Positions 14,333 to 22,897 of a stretch of DNA of 36,515 bases are shown here, piece after piece (within the stretch, counting starts at the first letter, position 1; each line of letters begins with the position of its first letter). Position numbers and translations under genes: made by a program. This DNA is from Syntrophaceae bacterium UBA5761 (GTDB taxonomy: Bacteria > Desulfobacterota > Syntrophia > Syntrophales > UBA4778), in contig DIEZ01000050.1 of NCBI GenBank assembly GCA_002418885.1, forward strand, positions 138-36,652, written 5' to 3'. Under the pieces are notes generated by a model. That model had not been told where the DNA came from, made no database searches, and saw nothing but the letters and a program-made list of their open reading frames with translations.

Positions 14333-15490
14333 TTACTTGAGACTGCTCAGAATATCCCTGGCGATGATCACCCTCTGAATCTGATTTGTCCCCTCGTAGA
14401 TCGAAGTGACGCGAACATCCCTTGCATAGCGTTCGACCGGAAACTCGGCGGTATAACCGTAGCCGCCCAACATCTGTATTGCATTGTAGCATGCCCTTTC
14501 CGCCGCCTCCGTGGCATAGTATTTCGCCATCGAGGCATCACGGGCGAAATAACGGCCTTGTTCTTTCTTGAAGGCAGCGTTCATCAATAGAAGCCTGGCC
14601 GCCTCCAGTTCTGTGTATGATTCGGCGATCATCCACTGGATGGCTTGAAAGCCGGTGATGGGCTGGTCGAATTGCCGGCGCTCCTTTGCATAGGCCGTCG
14701 CGTAATCCATTGCCGCCAAACCACAGCCGAGGGCGAGCGACCCGATGCCTATCCGTCCGCCGGCGAGTTCACCCACCGCCGTCCGAAAACCGTCGTTGAG
14801 TTTTCCCATGAGAGCACTCTTAGGAACTCGGCAGTCTTCAAAGATGAGCTCGTTTGTTGCCGACGCGTGCTGACCCATCTTGTGCTCCTCTCGGCCGATA
14901 GTCAATCCCTTCGTCCCGTTTTCGATCAGGAAGGTGCTGATGCCCTTACCTTTAGGCGCATTCTTGTCGGTAACGGCCCAAGTGACGAATACTCCGGCAT
15001 ATTCGCCGCTCGTGATGAACATCTTGTTACCGTTCAGGACCCACTCATCGCCGTCAAGTACGGCTGTAGCCCGCATTCCTGCAGGGTCAGATCCAGCCGT
15101 CGTCTCTGTGAGGGCAAAGCCGCCGGCATAGTATTCGCCCGAGGCAAGCTTGGGGATGTAAGCCCTTTTTTGCTCTTCGTTACCGATAGCCTGGATGACC
15201 TCACAGACCATGTTGGTCACCGACATCGTGACGGCTGTGGAAGCGCAAGCCCTGGCGATCTCGGTGACTGCCAGGCTGAAAGCAACGACACCGGCTTCAG
15301 ACCCGCCGTATTCGCTCTTTACGTTGATCGCCGCCAATCCGAGTTCGCCGAGCTTTCTGAGATTTTTCAGGAAAATCGCCCTATCGCCTCCCTGGTCCAA
15401 CGTCGCCGCTACCGGTTCCAGCTCCGATTTTGCGAAGTTCCTTGCCGTGTCTTGAATGATGCGCTGCTCTTCAGTCAGTTCTAAATTCAT
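14333..15490 (-). CDS. Acyl-CoA dehydrogenase 3, classical short-chain type
   Basis: 385-aa FAD acyl-CoA dehydrogenase. Unlike the two paralogues in the + operon, it has the canonical C-terminal base E366 in SIYEGTNQIQR, as in short- and medium-chain dehydrogenases. LTETTAGSDPAG, MFITSGEYAG and the GGYGYTAEFPVERYARD stretch are typical. The start at 15490 is preceded by GGGGGAGGAG; an upstream in-frame start would add nine residues without a better RBS. It may act on the CoA ester made by the CoA-transferase encoded upstream, although a terminator-like hairpin lies between them. Confidence 0.92.
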   Translation of the reverse strand: MNLELTEEQRIIQDTARNFAKSELEPVAATLDQGGDRAIFLKNLRKLGELGLAAINVKSEYGGSEAGVVAFSLAVTEIARACASTAVTMSVTNMVCEVIQAIGNEEQKRAYIPKLASGEYYAGGFALTETTAGSDPAGMRATAVLDGDEWVLNGNKMFITSGEYAGVFVTWAVTDKNAPKGKGISTFLIENGTKGLTIGREEHKMGQHASATNELIFEDCRVPKSALMGKLNDGFRTAVGELAGGRIGIGSLALGCGLAAMDYATAYAKERRQFDQPITGFQAIQWMIAESYTELEAARLLLMNAAFKKEQGRYFARDASMAKYYATEAAERACYNAIQMLGGYGYTAEFPVERYARDVRVTSIYEGTNQIQRVIIARDILSSLK

Positions 15491-15659
15491 GTCTCCTCCC
15501 CCTCTTTTTTTGTTCAAAAATAGGTCTTAGTAAGCCTATCAAACGGCGATCATGAAATAAAAAATACGTATCAAATCGGTACAGGATTGTCAATGGTTAG
15601 ATAGAAAAAAGAGATTGTAAGGAAATTTCTTGGCTGTTGATGCCGGCGGGCTCAAATAC

Positions 15660-15689
15660 AAGAGGGCACCGTCGATGCGGCGCCCCCTT
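15660..15689 (-). terminator. Rho-independent-type terminator after CoA-transferase genes
   Basis: On the - strand AAGGGGGCGCCG (15689-15678), six-base loop, CGGTGCCCTCTT (15671-15660) forms a 12-bp stem with two G-U pairs, followed by GTATTTG. It stands 28 bp after the stop of the beta subunit gene. The T-tail is short, so termination may be partial. Confidence 0.6.
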
Positions 15690-15717
15690 TAGAGCTACGT
15701 TTTTACAAAGTCAATCT

Positions 15718-16620
15718 TTAACCTTTGTCGATTATCGCCTGAATCTCCTTGGAATAGTCCATCTTCTGCGGCAAGAAGATCAACTCCGGGTCGACGAACT
15801 CCCTGACAACGAAGAGCTCCCGGTAAGTCGGGGTGGGAGTTTGGCCTTTGACTTTTTTGACGTTGAGGTCGAACCCGCAGTTCTCTTTTACCTGTTCGAC
15901 AGTCACGCCGGGGAAGAAGGATTCGAGATAGATCTCGCCCTTTTCGTCGAAGCGAAAGACACCCATGTTGGTAACGACGGCTGCCGGTCCACTTTCCGCG
16001 AAGGGTGTATTTTTCCAGACTTCTCTCTTGGGTTTCCATTCATTAGTCTTGAAGTCCCAGCACCACCAGCCGGGTGTCGTCGTGTAGTCGTTCCTCTCGA
16101 GGAATCTCCTTTTCTCCTGAAGAATGATGTAGACGACCCTTTTAGCCATCGTTCCGATGTCCGAGTTCCCGCCGGACCCGGTAAAACGATGGGTGGGCTT
16201 GTAATAATCGCCGATCGAAGTCACGTTGACTCCTCCGTATTTATCGACGGACGCTCCACCGAGGAATCCCAGCGTTACGTATCCCGACTGCAGGAAAAAG
16301 CCGAAGGTGTCGACCAGTCCGCCGATGGTCGAGCACTGATACGCGGCACGATGGTCGCAGACGGACATGGGGACGTGCATCGTTTTTCCGTCGCAGACGC
16401 CGGATTCATAGATCAACATCGCCTTGGGGGCTGTTGTGTAGTTCGCCGTCATGATCCCTACCATCGGGAGGCCGGTGCCGGCAAAAACTATGTCGTCATT
16501 CCTGACTTCATGAGCGGAAGCGACTGCCATAAGCTCAGGAAGGATAAACTCGCCTACCTTAGATGGTTCATCAGGAATCACGTCTATTAATTCCATCAAT
16601 TGTTCTATAGACTTAGCCAT
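15718..16620 (-). CDS. Glutaconate-type CoA-transferase, beta subunit-like
   Basis: 300-aa family I CoA-transferase subunit. E72 in MLIYESGVCDG matches the position of the active-site glutamate of GctB-type beta subunits, and FAGTGLP (46-52) and GGLVDTFGFFLQ are further family segments. With the alpha subunit gene 18 bp upstream it should form a heteromer that moves CoA between short acyl-CoA and carboxylic acid partners. It is longer than Acidaminococcus GctB (about 265 aa), with extra sequence around 165-200 (WWCWDFKTNEW). The substrate is not glutaconate by default; related pairs occur in many anaerobic aromatic and fatty acid pathways. Confidence 0.85.
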   Translation of the reverse strand: MAKSIEQLMELIDVIPDEPSKVGEFILPELMAVASAHEVRNDDIVFAGTGLPMVGIMTANYTTAPKAMLIYESGVCDGKTMHVPMSVCDHRAAYQCSTIGGLVDTFGFFLQSGYVTLGFLGGASVDKYGGVNVTSIGDYYKPTHRFTGSGGNSDIGTMAKRVVYIILQEKRRFLERNDYTTTPGWWCWDFKTNEWKPKREVWKNTPFAESGPAAVVTNMGVFRFDEKGEIYLESFFPGVTVEQVKENCGFDLNVKKVKGQTPTPTYRELFVVREFVDPELIFLPQKMDYSKEIQAIIDKG

Positions 16621-16638
16621 ATTCTGTTCCCCCCTTTC

Positions 16639-17694
16639 TCAATAGCCGCTTCTTGCGACGGACAAGGCCATCTTCATCCTGGGCGCCGGTTTCTTTCCTC
16701 TTAACAGGCGGGTGCTGTAGCCGGTCACACTGTCGGCCTTGAGGTCGAGGAGCCGTTTAGTGCCCAGCTTCACAACAAAGTCTTCCCAGTTTTTCGGGCC
16801 GAAGACCCACTCATCGAGCCATTTCTTGAGGTCCGTTTCGTTTCTCGACGCCGCGTCCATGCTCCTCAGGAAGGGAACGTCGTAGTCATAGCAGAATGGT
16901 ACTGCGCTCGGGAAGGCACCCCAGGGGCATTCGACTATCGTATCTACGGTGAAATATGCAACCTGGTTGGTTTCCGGGTACTTCCTCAATTCTCCCTCGG
17001 GAACGATTTCTTCCGCGACAACGACTACCTCGTCGGCGGCGAAGGCGATTTCCTTATCGATAGTTCCGATACCTCTCCACCTCGCTGTTCCCTTATCACC
17101 GACCTGAAGTACGTGGAGCACGGCAAGGTTTGGCCTTGCCGCAGGCAGGAGAACTACCTCTCCGTCGCCCCAGAAGGGGTCTTCCATCTGGATGAATTTT
17201 TTCTTGGGGATTCTGGGATTCTTGCCGTCACGCAACCCGGCCCTTCCCAGAGCATCGTATTTCGGGTTGTAAAGGTCCGATCCAAGAGGGGCGTAATAGG
17301 GCATAAACGGGGCTCCTACCGCGCCCGCGAGGAATCTGAAGGCCATGGCGCCATGGGCATAATCCTCGATGATCATCTTGCCGGCCTTGTAATTGCGCTC
17401 CATGTTGAGGTCAATCTTGCCGGCCATCTCACCCCAGCCGAGCCAGTCCGTCTCCTGAATCTTGATCGCGTTGACGGCATTCAGGAGCCAGGTGCAGCAG
17501 CTTCCATGCCGGTCGATGCTATGGAGATCCTTGAAGCCCTGGCGGACAACCTCCCAACTGAAGGCAAAGGGATTCCTGTTCATACCGGTAAATCCGCTAA
17601 ACGCGATCTGTATACCGTTTTTCACGTGCTTTTTGACGGCTTCCTCGAGCGTCAAAATCTCTGCGGTCTTTGTCTTTCCACGAATTCTAGGCAT
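16639..17694 (-). CDS. Glutaconate-type CoA-transferase, alpha subunit-like
   Basis: 351-aa partner of the beta subunit. It shows the N-terminal LTLEEAVKKHVKNG and IAFSGFTG of GctA-like chains, then RHGSCCTWLL and GAPFMPYYAPLGSD. The active-site glutamate lies on the partner subunit, as expected. AAAGGAGGAAAC precedes the start. The promoter candidate is about 330 bp upstream (18026-18054), leaving a long leader with palindromes. Confidence 0.85.
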   Translation of the reverse strand: MPRIRGKTKTAEILTLEEAVKKHVKNGIQIAFSGFTGMNRNPFAFSWEVVRQGFKDLHSIDRHGSCCTWLLNAVNAIKIQETDWLGWGEMAGKIDLNMERNYKAGKMIIEDYAHGAMAFRFLAGAVGAPFMPYYAPLGSDLYNPKYDALGRAGLRDGKNPRIPKKKFIQMEDPFWGDGEVVLLPAARPNLAVLHVLQVGDKGTARWRGIGTIDKEIAFAADEVVVVAEEIVPEGELRKYPETNQVAYFTVDTIVECPWGAFPSAVPFCYDYDVPFLRSMDAASRNETDLKKWLDEWVFGPKNWEDFVVKLGTKRLLDLKADSVTGYSTRLLRGKKPAPRMKMALSVARSGY

Positions 17695-17841
17695 TGTTTC
17701 CTCCTTTTTAACGATGGTATTCTACCCCCTCCAACAACTTTCCTTCCCGGAAGAAAGACGATCTTCCGCCAGCATATTACAGAACGAGATGGTTCACCCC
17801 CTTTCGTTACATAAGTTGAGGCAAAAAAGACTTATTTGAAA

Positions 17842-17863
17842 AAATCAAATTGTAGTTTGATTT
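17842..17863. promoter_or_regulatory. Palindromic operator candidate
   Basis: AAATCAAA-N6-TTTGATTT is a perfect 8+8 inverted repeat of the size used by dimeric repressors such as the TetR/FadR classes. Single ATCAAA half-sites also occur at 17956-17961 and, upstream of the acyl-CoA dehydrogenase, at 15538-15543 and 15570-15575. The binding protein is unknown; no regulator of that type is encoded in the window. Confidence 0.45.
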
Positions 17864-17989
17864 GGAATAGCGGCTGATGAGTGCAAGGGACATCCGACGA
17901 ACCCGGTTTAACCTAATTATTTCGCTGTGAATGATATAAGCCGTCAAAACTACAGATCAAATCAGCGAATTAAAGATTCGAAATCGACT

Positions 17990-18010
17990 GTCTCGCTATG
18001 GCATCGAGAC
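17990..18010. promoter_or_regulatory. Inverted repeat just downstream of promoter
   Basis: GTCTCG (17990-17995), nine-base spacer, CGAGAC (18005-18010). It lies about 10-30 bases after the expected - strand transcription start and could be an operator or a 5' leader hairpin. Confidence 0.4.
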
Positions 18011-18025
18011 GCTTAGAATGAAGAA

Positions 18026-18054
18026 TGTATAGGATATAAGCCGTTACGTGTCAA
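18026..18054 (-). promoter_or_regulatory. Sigma-70-type promoter for CoA-transferase genes
   Basis: On the - strand TTGACA (18054-18049), 17-bp spacer, TATACA (18031-18026): a perfect -35 and near-consensus -10 with optimal spacing. The -35 overlaps the last codons of the small unknown gene. The expected start is near 18019, about 325 nt before the alpha subunit gene. Confidence 0.6.
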
Positions 18055-18422
18055 GGAGAATTTGGGACCTTTTCGTGTTTGAGCACCACGCCTACCTCCG
18101 ACGCGAGTTGGCGGCAATATTGGGGCGAAAGTTCCGCCTGTATATCGTCGAGGCTGACCTCGAGGACCTCACAGAACGCCCCGGCAAAGCCTTCATACAA
18201 CGCCATAAGAGTCATTAAGCCGCCGTCTTCCCTCTCTTCCATCAGGGCTTCCTTGATGGTAAGGGTTATGAATTCATCCTCTCCCAGTCCGAGCGATGAT
18301 TTTTTAAGATAGTCAAGGTATTGAGTCGGTGCGATGAAGTTGTTGCCGTAGAGCCAGCTCAGTTGTAGAAAAACGCTGTAGCAATACAGTGCCCGTTCGC
18401 GCACCTCTTCTTTGGACAACAT
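18051..18422 (-). CDS. Small conserved-looking protein of unknown function
   Basis: 123-aa protein, not recognised. It is acidic and helical, with no signal peptide or membrane segment and three scattered cysteines (residues about 14, 84 and 102) without a CxxC motif. The start at 18422 is preceded by AGAAGG; a TTG at 18443 would add seven residues. It is encoded just upstream of the CoA-transferase genes on the same strand, but a promoter lies between, so it need not belong to their operon. A regulatory or chaperone-like helical role would be pure guess. Confidence 0.6.
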   Translation of the reverse strand: MLSKEEVRERALYCYSVFLQLSWLYGNNFIAPTQYLDYLKKSSLGLGEDEFITLTIKEALMEEREDGGLMTLMALYEGFAGAFCEVLEVSLDDIQAELSPQYCRQLASEVGVVLKHEKVPNSP

Positions 18423-18550
18423 TGGATGTTCCTTCTGACGCAACCAATCGGTGAATGAGACACTGAAATTTTTATATGAGCAAGGCTCCAGCTGTCAAGC
18501 AAAAGCGATGCAAAACGGTTGAGAGAAATAACATCGCAAACCTGTTCGAA

Positions 18551-18578
18551 TTGACTTATCCCTCCGTTATGCTATCGT
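18551..18578 (+). promoter_or_regulatory. Possible sigma-70 promoter for oppDF genes
   Basis: TTGACT (18551-18556), 16-bp spacer, TATCGT (18573-18578), about 110 bp before the ABC ATPase start. The -10 is only a partial match. The rest of the 18423-18691 gap shows no gene or strong structure. Confidence 0.35.
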
Positions 18579-18691
18579 CCCAGTCGATTTACAGAAAGCG
18601 TCGGGCTACCGGCAAGTCGAACGCAGGGTTATCAAGCGGCGGGCGTCATGGCTTTGTATTTTGAACAGAATCTTGAAACCGGATAGACTGT

Positions 18692-19669
18692 ATGGCAAAG
18701 GTTCTTCAAGTAACGAATCTGCGTACCTGTTTTGATACCGACAGCGGCACGGTTCGTGCGGTGGACGGTGTCGACCTGTCCCTGGAAGAGGGAGAGACGC
18801 TCGGCATCGCCGGCGAGTCCGGATGCGGCAAAACCGTTCTCGCGCTTTCCATAATGAGACTCATCCCTTCGCCTCCCGGAAGGATCGCCTCCGGTCAGGT
18901 TATGTTGGATGGCGTGGATACCGCACGCCTCAGCGATGAAGAAATGAGGAAGATCAGGGGTCGCGGCATCTCGATGATATTCCAGGAACCGATGACTTCA
19001 TTGAACCCCGTGATTCCTGTCGGTGAACAGATCGCCGAGGCCGTCCGACTCCATCTGGGCCTTTCGAGAAAAGACGCCACCGGTAAGGCCGTGGAAATGC
19101 TCAAGACGGTAGGGATTCCGTCGCCTTCAGAAAGGGCTAAGGAATATCCCCATCAGATGAGCGGCGGGATGCGGCAGAGAGTGATGATCGCCATCGCCCT
19201 GTCTTGTCGGCCTAGGTTGATGCTTGCAGACGAACCGACTACTGCGCTCGACGTCACCATTCAGGCGCAGATCCTGGACCTCATCGACCGTCTAAAGGAA
19301 GAGGCGAAGACATCGGTCGTTCTGATAACCCACGACCTCGGGGTCATTGCCGAGGCGGCCCAGAAAGTAGCTGTCATGTACGCCGGTCTGGTGGTGGAAT
19401 ACAGTTCCGTCAGGGAACTGTACTACGAGCCACGGCACCCCTACACCGTAGGACTCCTTGAGTCCCGCCCCGGACCGAGGGGAAAGGGCGCTCGGAATCG
19501 TCATCTGAAGGTTATACCGGGAACGGTCCCTAACCTCTACGAACTACCCCCGGGTTGTCCCTTCCACAATCGGTGCAACGTTGTGATGGATCGTTGCAAG
19601 ATGGAACGGCCCGAGTACACCGAAATATCGGAAGGTCACTATGTACGATGTTGGAGGATAAGTCCTTGA
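18692..19669 (+). CDS. Oligopeptide/dipeptide ABC transporter ATP-binding protein (OppD/DppD-like)
   Basis: 325-aa cytoplasmic ATPase. Walker A GESGCGKT (41-48), Q-loop [11 protein letters not shown], signature MSGGMRQRV, Walker [13 protein letters not shown] and H-loop LITHDLG are all present. The C-terminal oligopeptide-transporter extension carries PGCPFHNRC plus further cysteines, the pattern that binds a 4Fe-4S cluster in some Dpp ATPases. It overlaps the next ATPase gene by 4 bp. The expected permeases and binding protein are not adjacent, so it probably serves a transporter encoded elsewhere. Confidence 0.92.
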   Translation: MAKVLQVTNLRTCFDTDSGTVRAVDGVDLSLEEGETLGIAGESGCGKTVLALSIMRLIPSPPGRIASGQVMLDGVDTARLSDEEMRKIRGRGISMIFQEPMTSLNPVIPVGEQIAEAVRLHLGLSRKDATGKAVEMLKTVGIPSPSERAKEYPHQMSGGMRQRVMIAIALSCRPRLMLADEPTTALDVTIQAQILDLIDRLKEEAKTSVVLITHDLGVIAEAAQKVAVMYAGLVVEYSSVRELYYEPRHPYTVGLLESRPGPRGKGARNRHLKVIPGTVPNLYELPPGCPFHNRCNVVMDRCKMERPEYTEISEGHYVRCWRISP

Positions 19670-20709
19670 AAATAGGGGCATATGAAGATTCAGGGTCGGC
19701 ACGGACGCTTCTTTCCGTTGAGTGTCTGAAGAAATACTTTGAGTCAAGGAGCGGTTTCCTGTCAAGGCAGGTCCGTCTCGTCCGGGCGGTTGACGGCGTG
19801 AACCTGCGGGTCTTCAAGGGTGAAACGCTCGGGTTGGTCGGAGAAAGCGGGTCCGGAAAGTCGACGCTGGGACGAGTCGTCATCAGGCTGGAGGAGCCGA
19901 CGGAGGGGAGGATTCTCTTCGACGGTCGGGATGTCCATCGCTTACCGAAGGAAGATATGCGTTCCTTCCGCCGGGACGTACAGATCGTCTTCCAGGACCC
20001 CTATGCGTCACTAAACCCACGAAAGAGCGCGGAAAACATAATCGGTGAACCGTTGACCGTCCAGCGTATTTGTGATGGCAGAGAAAGAAGGGAGCGGGTC
20101 GTCCGATTGATGGAGGTCGTCGGCCTGACCCCGGATCAGATGAGGCGGTATCCCCATGAGTTCAGCGGCGGCCAGAGGCAACGAATCGGCATTGCCCGGG
20201 CGATCGCCACGAATCCCAAGCTAATCATAGCTGACGAGCCGGTCTCCGCGCTCGACGTTTCCGTCCAGGCCCAGATTCTCAATCTCTTGAAAGACCTCCA
20301 AAGGGATCACAACCTTACCTATATTTTCATTTCCCATGATTTGAGGGTGGTGGAAAACATGAGCGACCGGATAGCCGTCATGTACCTCGGGAAGATCGTG
20401 GAAGTGGCGGAGTGCGGCATGCTCTGTGGGGAGCCTCTTCACCCTTATACTCAGGCCCTTTTTTCGGCTTTGCCGGTGATGAAACCGGGTGAAAGGAAAG
20501 AAAGGATCATCCTCGAAGGGGATGTTCCCAGTCCTGTAAACCCACAAGCAGGATGTCCCTTCCATCCCCGGTGCAGGTATCGAATCAGGGTATGCGAAAC
20601 ACAGGTGCCCGCGCTCACGCGGACGGGGAAGGGGCGCTCCGTTGCCTGCCACCTCATCGGCAACGATGCATCCGGGCAGGGCGAGGAGGAAAGAGGTGCC
20701 GTGATATGA
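19666..20709 (+). CDS. Oligopeptide/dipeptide ABC transporter ATP-binding protein (OppF/DppF-like)
   Basis: 347-aa partner ATPase: GESGSGKST Walker [15 protein letters not shown]-loop, [14 protein letters not shown] signature, [12 protein letters not shown]alker B and FISHDLRVV. The cysteine-rich C-terminal extension AGCPFHPRC is again present. I chose TTG 19666, which overlaps the previous stop (TTGA) and has GGAGG eight bases upstream; ATG 19648 is an alternative with a poorer site. Together with the previous gene it forms the nucleotide-binding heterodimer of a peptide or nickel-type importer. Confidence 0.92.
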   Translation: MKIGAYEDSGSARTLLSVECLKKYFESRSGFLSRQVRLVRAVDGVNLRVFKGETLGLVGESGSGKSTLGRVVIRLEEPTEGRILFDGRDVHRLPKEDMRSFRRDVQIVFQDPYASLNPRKSAENIIGEPLTVQRICDGRERRERVVRLMEVVGLTPDQMRRYPHEFSGGQRQRIGIARAIATNPKLIIADEPVSALDVSVQAQILNLLKDLQRDHNLTYIFISHDLRVVENMSDRIAVMYLGKIVEVAECGMLCGEPLHPYTQALFSALPVMKPGERKERIILEGDVPSPVNPQAGCPFHPRCRYRIRVCETQVPALTRTGKGRSVACHLIGNDASGQGEEERGAVI

Positions 20710-21347
20710 GGGAGGAAAAGGTTTACTTTGAGTCGGACGGATTGACGATCGAAGGACTGTATGCACCGCGGCCGGGTCAAAGGGGCGCCGTAGTCACTCA
20801 TCCTCATCCGTTGATGGGTGGAAATATGCGGAACAACGTGGTAATGGCACTGGTCTCGGTTTTCCAACGCCACGGATTCAGCACCCTCCGTTTCAACTTC
20901 AGGGGGGTCGGCAGGAGTGAAGGTGTTTTCGACAACGGCCGGGGGGAAGTCGGAGACCTAAGGGCAGCTGTGTCGTTTTTGTCGGACGAGGGGATGACGG
21001 AGATCGTCCTCGCCGGCTATTCCTTCGGAGCAGTCGTGGCGGCCTCTTATCTGACTGAAGGTTCTCCCGTAGACCAGATAGTTCTCGTGTCGCCGCCCCT
21101 GGTCGAAGCTGGCCTGGAGATTCCCGGGCTCAGGGGGAAAAGGGGGCTTCTCGTCTGCGGAGATGCTGATTATTTTTGCCCTGTGGAGGCCCTAAAAAAG
21201 GTTGCCCGACAGTTGTCGTGGGGTGAGGCGGTCATCGAAGGGGCAGACCACTTTTACATCGGCAGGGAAAAAGACTTGATGGATGCCGTAGTACACTGGC
21301 TCGCCGCCGGTGTCGGCCCGAAGTCTGGGGAAGAGACGAGCGAATGA
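20706..21347 (+). CDS. Alpha/beta hydrolase (dienelactone hydrolase-like)
   Basis: 213-aa hydrolase with HPHPLMGG near residue 32 (oxyanion region), FNFRGVGRS and nucleophile elbow GYSFGAV, Ser at about residue 106. The likely acid is an Asp in CGDADYF and the likely His is in GADHFY, giving a full Ser-Asp-His triad. The start ATG overlaps the ATPase stop by 4 bp, so it is translationally coupled to the transporter ATPases. The small size matches KANL3/Tex30-type esterases. The substrate is unknown; a peptide or ester taken up by the transporter is conceivable. Confidence 0.85.
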   Translation: MREEKVYFESDGLTIEGLYAPRPGQRGAVVTHPHPLMGGNMRNNVVMALVSVFQRHGFSTLRFNFRGVGRSEGVFDNGRGEVGDLRAAVSFLSDEGMTEIVLAGYSFGAVVAASYLTEGSPVDQIVLVSPPLVEAGLEIPGLRGKRGLLVCGDADYFCPVEALKKVARQLSWGEAVIEGADHFYIGREKDLMDAVVHWLAAGVGPKSGEETSE

Positions 21348-21411
21348 AGACTTATTGATTGCTATCAACGGGTGCCGGGGCGTCGGGGGCTGCCGAGGGC
21401 TCAAAAAGGCT

Positions 21412-22134
21412 TCACTTAGAAGCCGGCACCGACTCACCGAGATAAGCCGCCTTAACACGACGATCTTTCAGCAGTTCCTCTCCCGTTCCTTCCAGGACGA
21501 CCTGCCCGGTTTCCAGTACATACCCGTAATCGGCTACACGTAGGGCCGCCATGGCGTTTTGTTCGATCAGGAGAATCGTTGTTCCTTCCTCGTGTATCTT
21601 CAGGATGGTCCGAAAGACCTCTTGAATCAAGAGGGGAGCCAAGCCCAGCGACGGTTCGTCGAGGAGCAACAGCTTCGGCCGCGCCATGAGGGCCCGCCCG
21701 ACGGCAAGCATCTGCTGTTCCCCGCCCGACAGCGTGCCGGCAGGCTGATTTCTTCTCTCTTTGAGACGAGGAAAGGTGCCGAAGACCTCTTCGATACTCC
21801 GGGTTATCCCTGAACGGTCGGTCCGGCTGTATGCGCCCATCAGAAGGTTCTCATGGACCGTTAGGTTGACGAAGACGCGGCGGCCCTCCGGTACCAATAC
21901 TATCCCTTCACGGGCGATGAGGTGGGTCGGCAGTCCCGTGATGTCCCGGCCCTGGAAGACGATGGAGCCGCTTTCCGCGGGCACGAGACCGCATATAGCC
22001 CGGACGAGCGTGCTTTTGCCGGCGCCGTTGGCGCCGACGAGGGTGACGATCTTTTCCTCGGAAACGTTGAGGGAGACGCCCTTGAGGGCGAAGATGCCGC
22101 CGAAATGGACTTTAAGGTCTTTGATCCGGAGCAA
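21412..22134 (-). CDS. livF: Branched-chain amino acid-type ABC transporter ATPase LivF
   Basis: 240-aa ATPase: GANGAGKST Walker A, VPEGRRVFVNLTV, LSGGEQQMLAVGRAL signature, LLLLDEPSLGLAP Walker B and LLIEQNA. It is the last gene of the Liv operon. A TTG start at 22134 is supported by GGGGAGGA six bases upstream, and homologues begin at the same point (MLxIKDL). It lies 1 bp after the livG stop. Liv-type systems import branched-chain amino acids but also aromatic acids, amides and other compounds, so the substrate here is open. Confidence 0.93.
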   Translation of the reverse strand: MLRIKDLKVHFGGIFALKGVSLNVSEEKIVTLVGANGAGKSTLVRAICGLVPAESGSIVFQGRDITGLPTHLIAREGIVLVPEGRRVFVNLTVHENLLMGAYSRTDRSGITRSIEEVFGTFPRLKERRNQPAGTLSGGEQQMLAVGRALMARPKLLLLDEPSLGLAPLLIQEVFRTILKIHEEGTTILLIEQNAMAALRVADYGYVLETGQVVLEGTGEELLKDRRVKAAYLGESVPASK

Positions 22135-22135
22135 A

Positions 22136-22897
22136 CTATTCCTCCCCGAGATAGGCCTCGATCACTTTCGCGTCGTTCTGAATCTCCGCGGGCCTTCCTT
22201 CTGCTATCGTCATACCGTAATCGAGGACCTTCAGCCTTTCGCAGATACGCATGATGAACTTCATGTCATGCTCGATGATGAGGAGGCTCAACCCGTACTT
22301 CTCTCTCAGCCTCAGAAGGAGCTCCAGGAGTTCGACCGTCTCGCTCGGGTTCATACCTGCGGCCGGTTCATCGAGCAGAAGAAGTTTCGGTCCTGTCGCC
22401 AGGGCACGGGCGATCTCGAGGCGTCTCTGCTTGCCGTAAGGAAGGGCGCCCGACCTCTCATGGGCAACGTCGGTCAGGCCGACCTCCGCGAGAAAATGTT
22501 CGGCCCGGCTGTACATTTGCTCCTCCTCCCTCCGGTAGCGGGGCGTGCGAAGCATGGCTTCGAAAAAAGACGATTTCAGGCGCCCATGATGGGCGACCAG
22601 GACGTTTTCGAAGACGGACAATTCGGGGAAAAGTCGTATATTCTGGAAGGTCCTGGCTATCCCGAGCCTGTTAACCCTGTTTGCCTTCATGCCGTCGATT
22701 CTCTGTCCCCCAAAATAGATGACGCCCCCGGTCGGCCTGTGGTATCCGGCGATCATGTTGAAGACCGTCGTCTTGCCGGCGCCGTTTGGGCCGATTAGCC
22801 CGACGATTTCGCCCTCCTCAATGGACAGGTTGAAATCGTTGACGGCGGTCAGGCCGCCGAAACGCATGGTCAAATTTTCACAGGCAAAGAACGTCAT
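22136..22897 (-). CDS. livG: Branched-chain amino acid-type ABC transporter ATPase LivG
   Basis: 253-aa ATPase: [11 protein letters not shown]alker [15 protein letters not shown], signature near [28 protein letters not shown]alker B and LIIEHDMKF. The ATG at 22897 overlaps the livM stop in ATGA, which fixes the start; upstream in-frame codons belong to livM territory. The signature reads LPYGKQRR rather than LSGGQ, as is usual in LivG. Confidence 0.93.
   Translation of the reverse strand: MTFFACENLTMRFGGLTAVNDFNLSIEEGEIVGLIGPNGAGKTTVFNMIAGYHRPTGGVIYFGGQRIDGMKANRVNRLGIARTFQNIRLFPELSVFENVLVAHHGRLKSSFFEAMLRTPRYRREEEQMYSRAEHFLAEVGLTDVAHERSGALPYGKQRRLEIARALATGPKLLLLDEPAAGMNPSETVELLELLLRLREKYGLSLLIIEHDMKFIMRICERLKVLDYGMTIAEGRPAEIQNDAKVIEAYLGEE

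Larger units (their letters stand above)
17695..18050. other. 356-bp leader/control region of the CoA-transferase genes
   Basis: No gene is seen. It holds a palindrome at 17842-17863, a second inverted repeat at 17990-18010 just after the expected transcription start, and a 12-base direct repeat GATATAAGCCGT at 17933-17944 and 18033-18044, exactly 100 bp apart. Most of the stretch is probably untranslated leader on the - strand. No riboswitch class was recognised. Confidence 0.6.

Noticed and set aside
15563..15593. TTGACA (minus strand, 15593-15588) as promoter for the acyl-CoA dehydrogenase at 14333-15490
   Set aside because: The -35 is perfect but no acceptable -10 hexamer lies 16-18 bp away.
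15637..16590. 317-codon open frame antisense to the CoA-transferase beta subunit gene
   Set aside because: The - strand frame has clear family motifs and operon context; the + strand frame has none.
17881..17896. TGCAAGGGACATCC as a - strand sigma-54 promoter for the CoA-transferase genes
   Set aside because: The GC to CC spacing is one base short of the -24/-12 rule.
18476..18664. 62-codon frame before the peptide ABC ATPase gene
   Set aside because: No RBS, no family, and it spans a likely promoter.
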